DNA of 64,000 nucleotides from Bacteroides sp. GTDB taxonomy: Bacteria; Bacillota; Clostridia; Lachnospirales; Lachnospiraceae. Position 1 is the stretch's first letter, and the number at the start of each line of letters is the position of its first letter. Location: NCBI GenBank assembly GCA_023666705.1, contig JAMPBO010000011.1:1-64000 (forward strand). The letters run 5' to 3'. Below the pieces are notes generated by a model that had not been told where the DNA came from, did no database searches, and worked only from the letters and a program-made list of their open reading frames with translations. The position numbers and the translations under genes are program-made. Of the stretch, positions 63,387 through 64,000 are shown in pieces.

Positions 63387-64000
63387 TGATGAATAGAAAA
63401 AAATGGACAACAATAACAATTATTTCTCTCATAGTGCTGGCACTTGAAATTGTGGCAGTATTTGTAGTTATTCTTCCAAGTAAAAATTTGAATGATGTTT
63501 TTAAGGCACTTGAAGAGGGAAATCCGAAAAAAGCAGAGGCAGCATTAGATAAGCTTTCAGATAAAAATGAGGATAAGGCTGAAGAACTGATGGATGATTT
63601 TGCAACCTATCAGTGTAATCAATATGCACAGGGAGCAATGAGTTATGACAAGCTTCATTTGATACTCCAGTCAATTGACGCTCTAGATGACTATTATGGA
63701 TTTTCAAATGAGTTTCATACATATGCGGCATCTAAGGAAATAATAAGATTATGTGATGCGGCTTATGAGGAAAATAATACGAATGGAAAGTCAGCATCAT
63801 TTTATGAATATCAGAGCCAGGTGTCGGATATTTATTATAGCCTGAACGAAAAAACAGGTGTTGATCAGGCACTGAAAGACTTTATTGATGAAAAATATAA
63901 AAGCTTTTCTGATGGAAGCATGAGCTTTGATGAAATATCAGCGTATATGGATGTTGCGTCATACATTTTAGCAGGTGATGCCAGCTATTATGCGATAGAT
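63386..64000 (+). CDS. Membrane-anchored protein, 3' end outside the window
   Basis: A frame runs from ATG 63386 or 63389 to the window edge without a stop, so at least 204 residues are present. GAGGAGGA lies just upstream, inside the preceding gene, and the TAATG overlap suggests coupled translation. MMNRKKWTTITIISLIVLA leads into one membrane helix (about 8-30), followed by an extracytoplasmic helical part rich in D, E, K and Y. It is probably part of the same two-gene unit as the zinc-ribbon protein. The family is not recognised. Confidence 0.7.
   Translation, partial: MMNRKKWTTITIISLIVLALEIVAVFVVILPSKNLNDVFKALEEGNPKKAEAALDKLSDKNEDKAEELMDDFATYQCNQYAQGAMSYDKLHLILQSIDALDDYYGFSNEFHTYAASKEIIRLCDAAYEENNTNGKSASFYEYQSQVSDIYYSLNEKTGVDQALKDFIDEKYKSFSDGSMSFDEISAYMDVASYILAGDASYYAID

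Noticed and set aside
1-64000. Insertion sequences, transposases, prophage genes or rRNA genes
   Set aside because: I found no transposase, integrase or phage structural motif and no rRNA sequence in any frame or strand.

Overview
The window looks like the replication-origin region of a low-GC Gram-positive chromosome, most probably a Lachnospiraceae (Clostridia) species. This rests on gene content and order (rpmH-rnpA-yidD-yidC-jag on one side of the origin, dnaA-dnaN-S4-recF-gyrB-gyrA on the other), strong AGGAGG-type ribosome sites, a T-box before thrS, a DUF3794/LysM protein of the SipL type, and several small families (DUF3881, DUF4446, YwmB) seen mainly in Clostridia. No database search was possible, so species is not assigned.

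Layout. From 1 to about 43.7 kb most conserved genes lie on the minus strand; from 43.9 kb to the end every gene is on plus. The switch marks the origin, and canonical DnaA boxes sit upstream of dnaA (51.65-51.73 kb). 1-14.8 kb: ispE, a SipL-like protein, a chemotaxis receptor, YwmB, rsmG, an exonuclease, a repeat-rich membrane protein and an XRE-regulated ABC transporter. 15.1-17.0 kb: a type II restriction-modification cassette beside tRNA-Arg. 17.3-23.6 kb: an atypical alanine racemase, a GNAT enzyme, DUF3881, serS, DUF4446, parB and parA. 23.6-27.3 kb: an unusually long, very AT-rich stretch almost without genes, carrying five identical perfect parS palindromes, a cluster of DnaA-box-like 9-mers and decayed-looking repeats. 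27.3-43.7 kb: LUD protein, argS, a kinase-like protein, trmB, tRNA-Lys, zinc-ribbon membrane proteins, thrS with its T-box, a TyrA-like dehydrogenase, jag, yidC, yidD, rnpA and rpmH.

43.9-51.5 kb: an accessory cassette wedged between rpmH and dnaA. It holds two tandem copies of [small secreted protein + membrane-anchored 430-residue protein], then an ABC ATPase and a 724-residue permease, then a small lipoprotein and a second small protein. Three promoters there share the same dyad over the -35 box, which suggests one co-regulated system. This cassette and the parS region are the two most unusual parts of the window. 52-64 kb: the dnaA-gyrA block, a two-subunit class I fumarase and the start of a zinc-ribbon/low-complexity membrane gene pair.

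A recurrent leader motif (GGGCTGAYGTTC, often one arm of a hairpin) sits just before the ribosome site of at least eight genes, including parA, parB, thrS, rpmH, trmB and alr. Start sites were adjusted from the longest open frame wherever a clear ribosome site favoured an internal codon; GC skew and similarity statistics were not computed.
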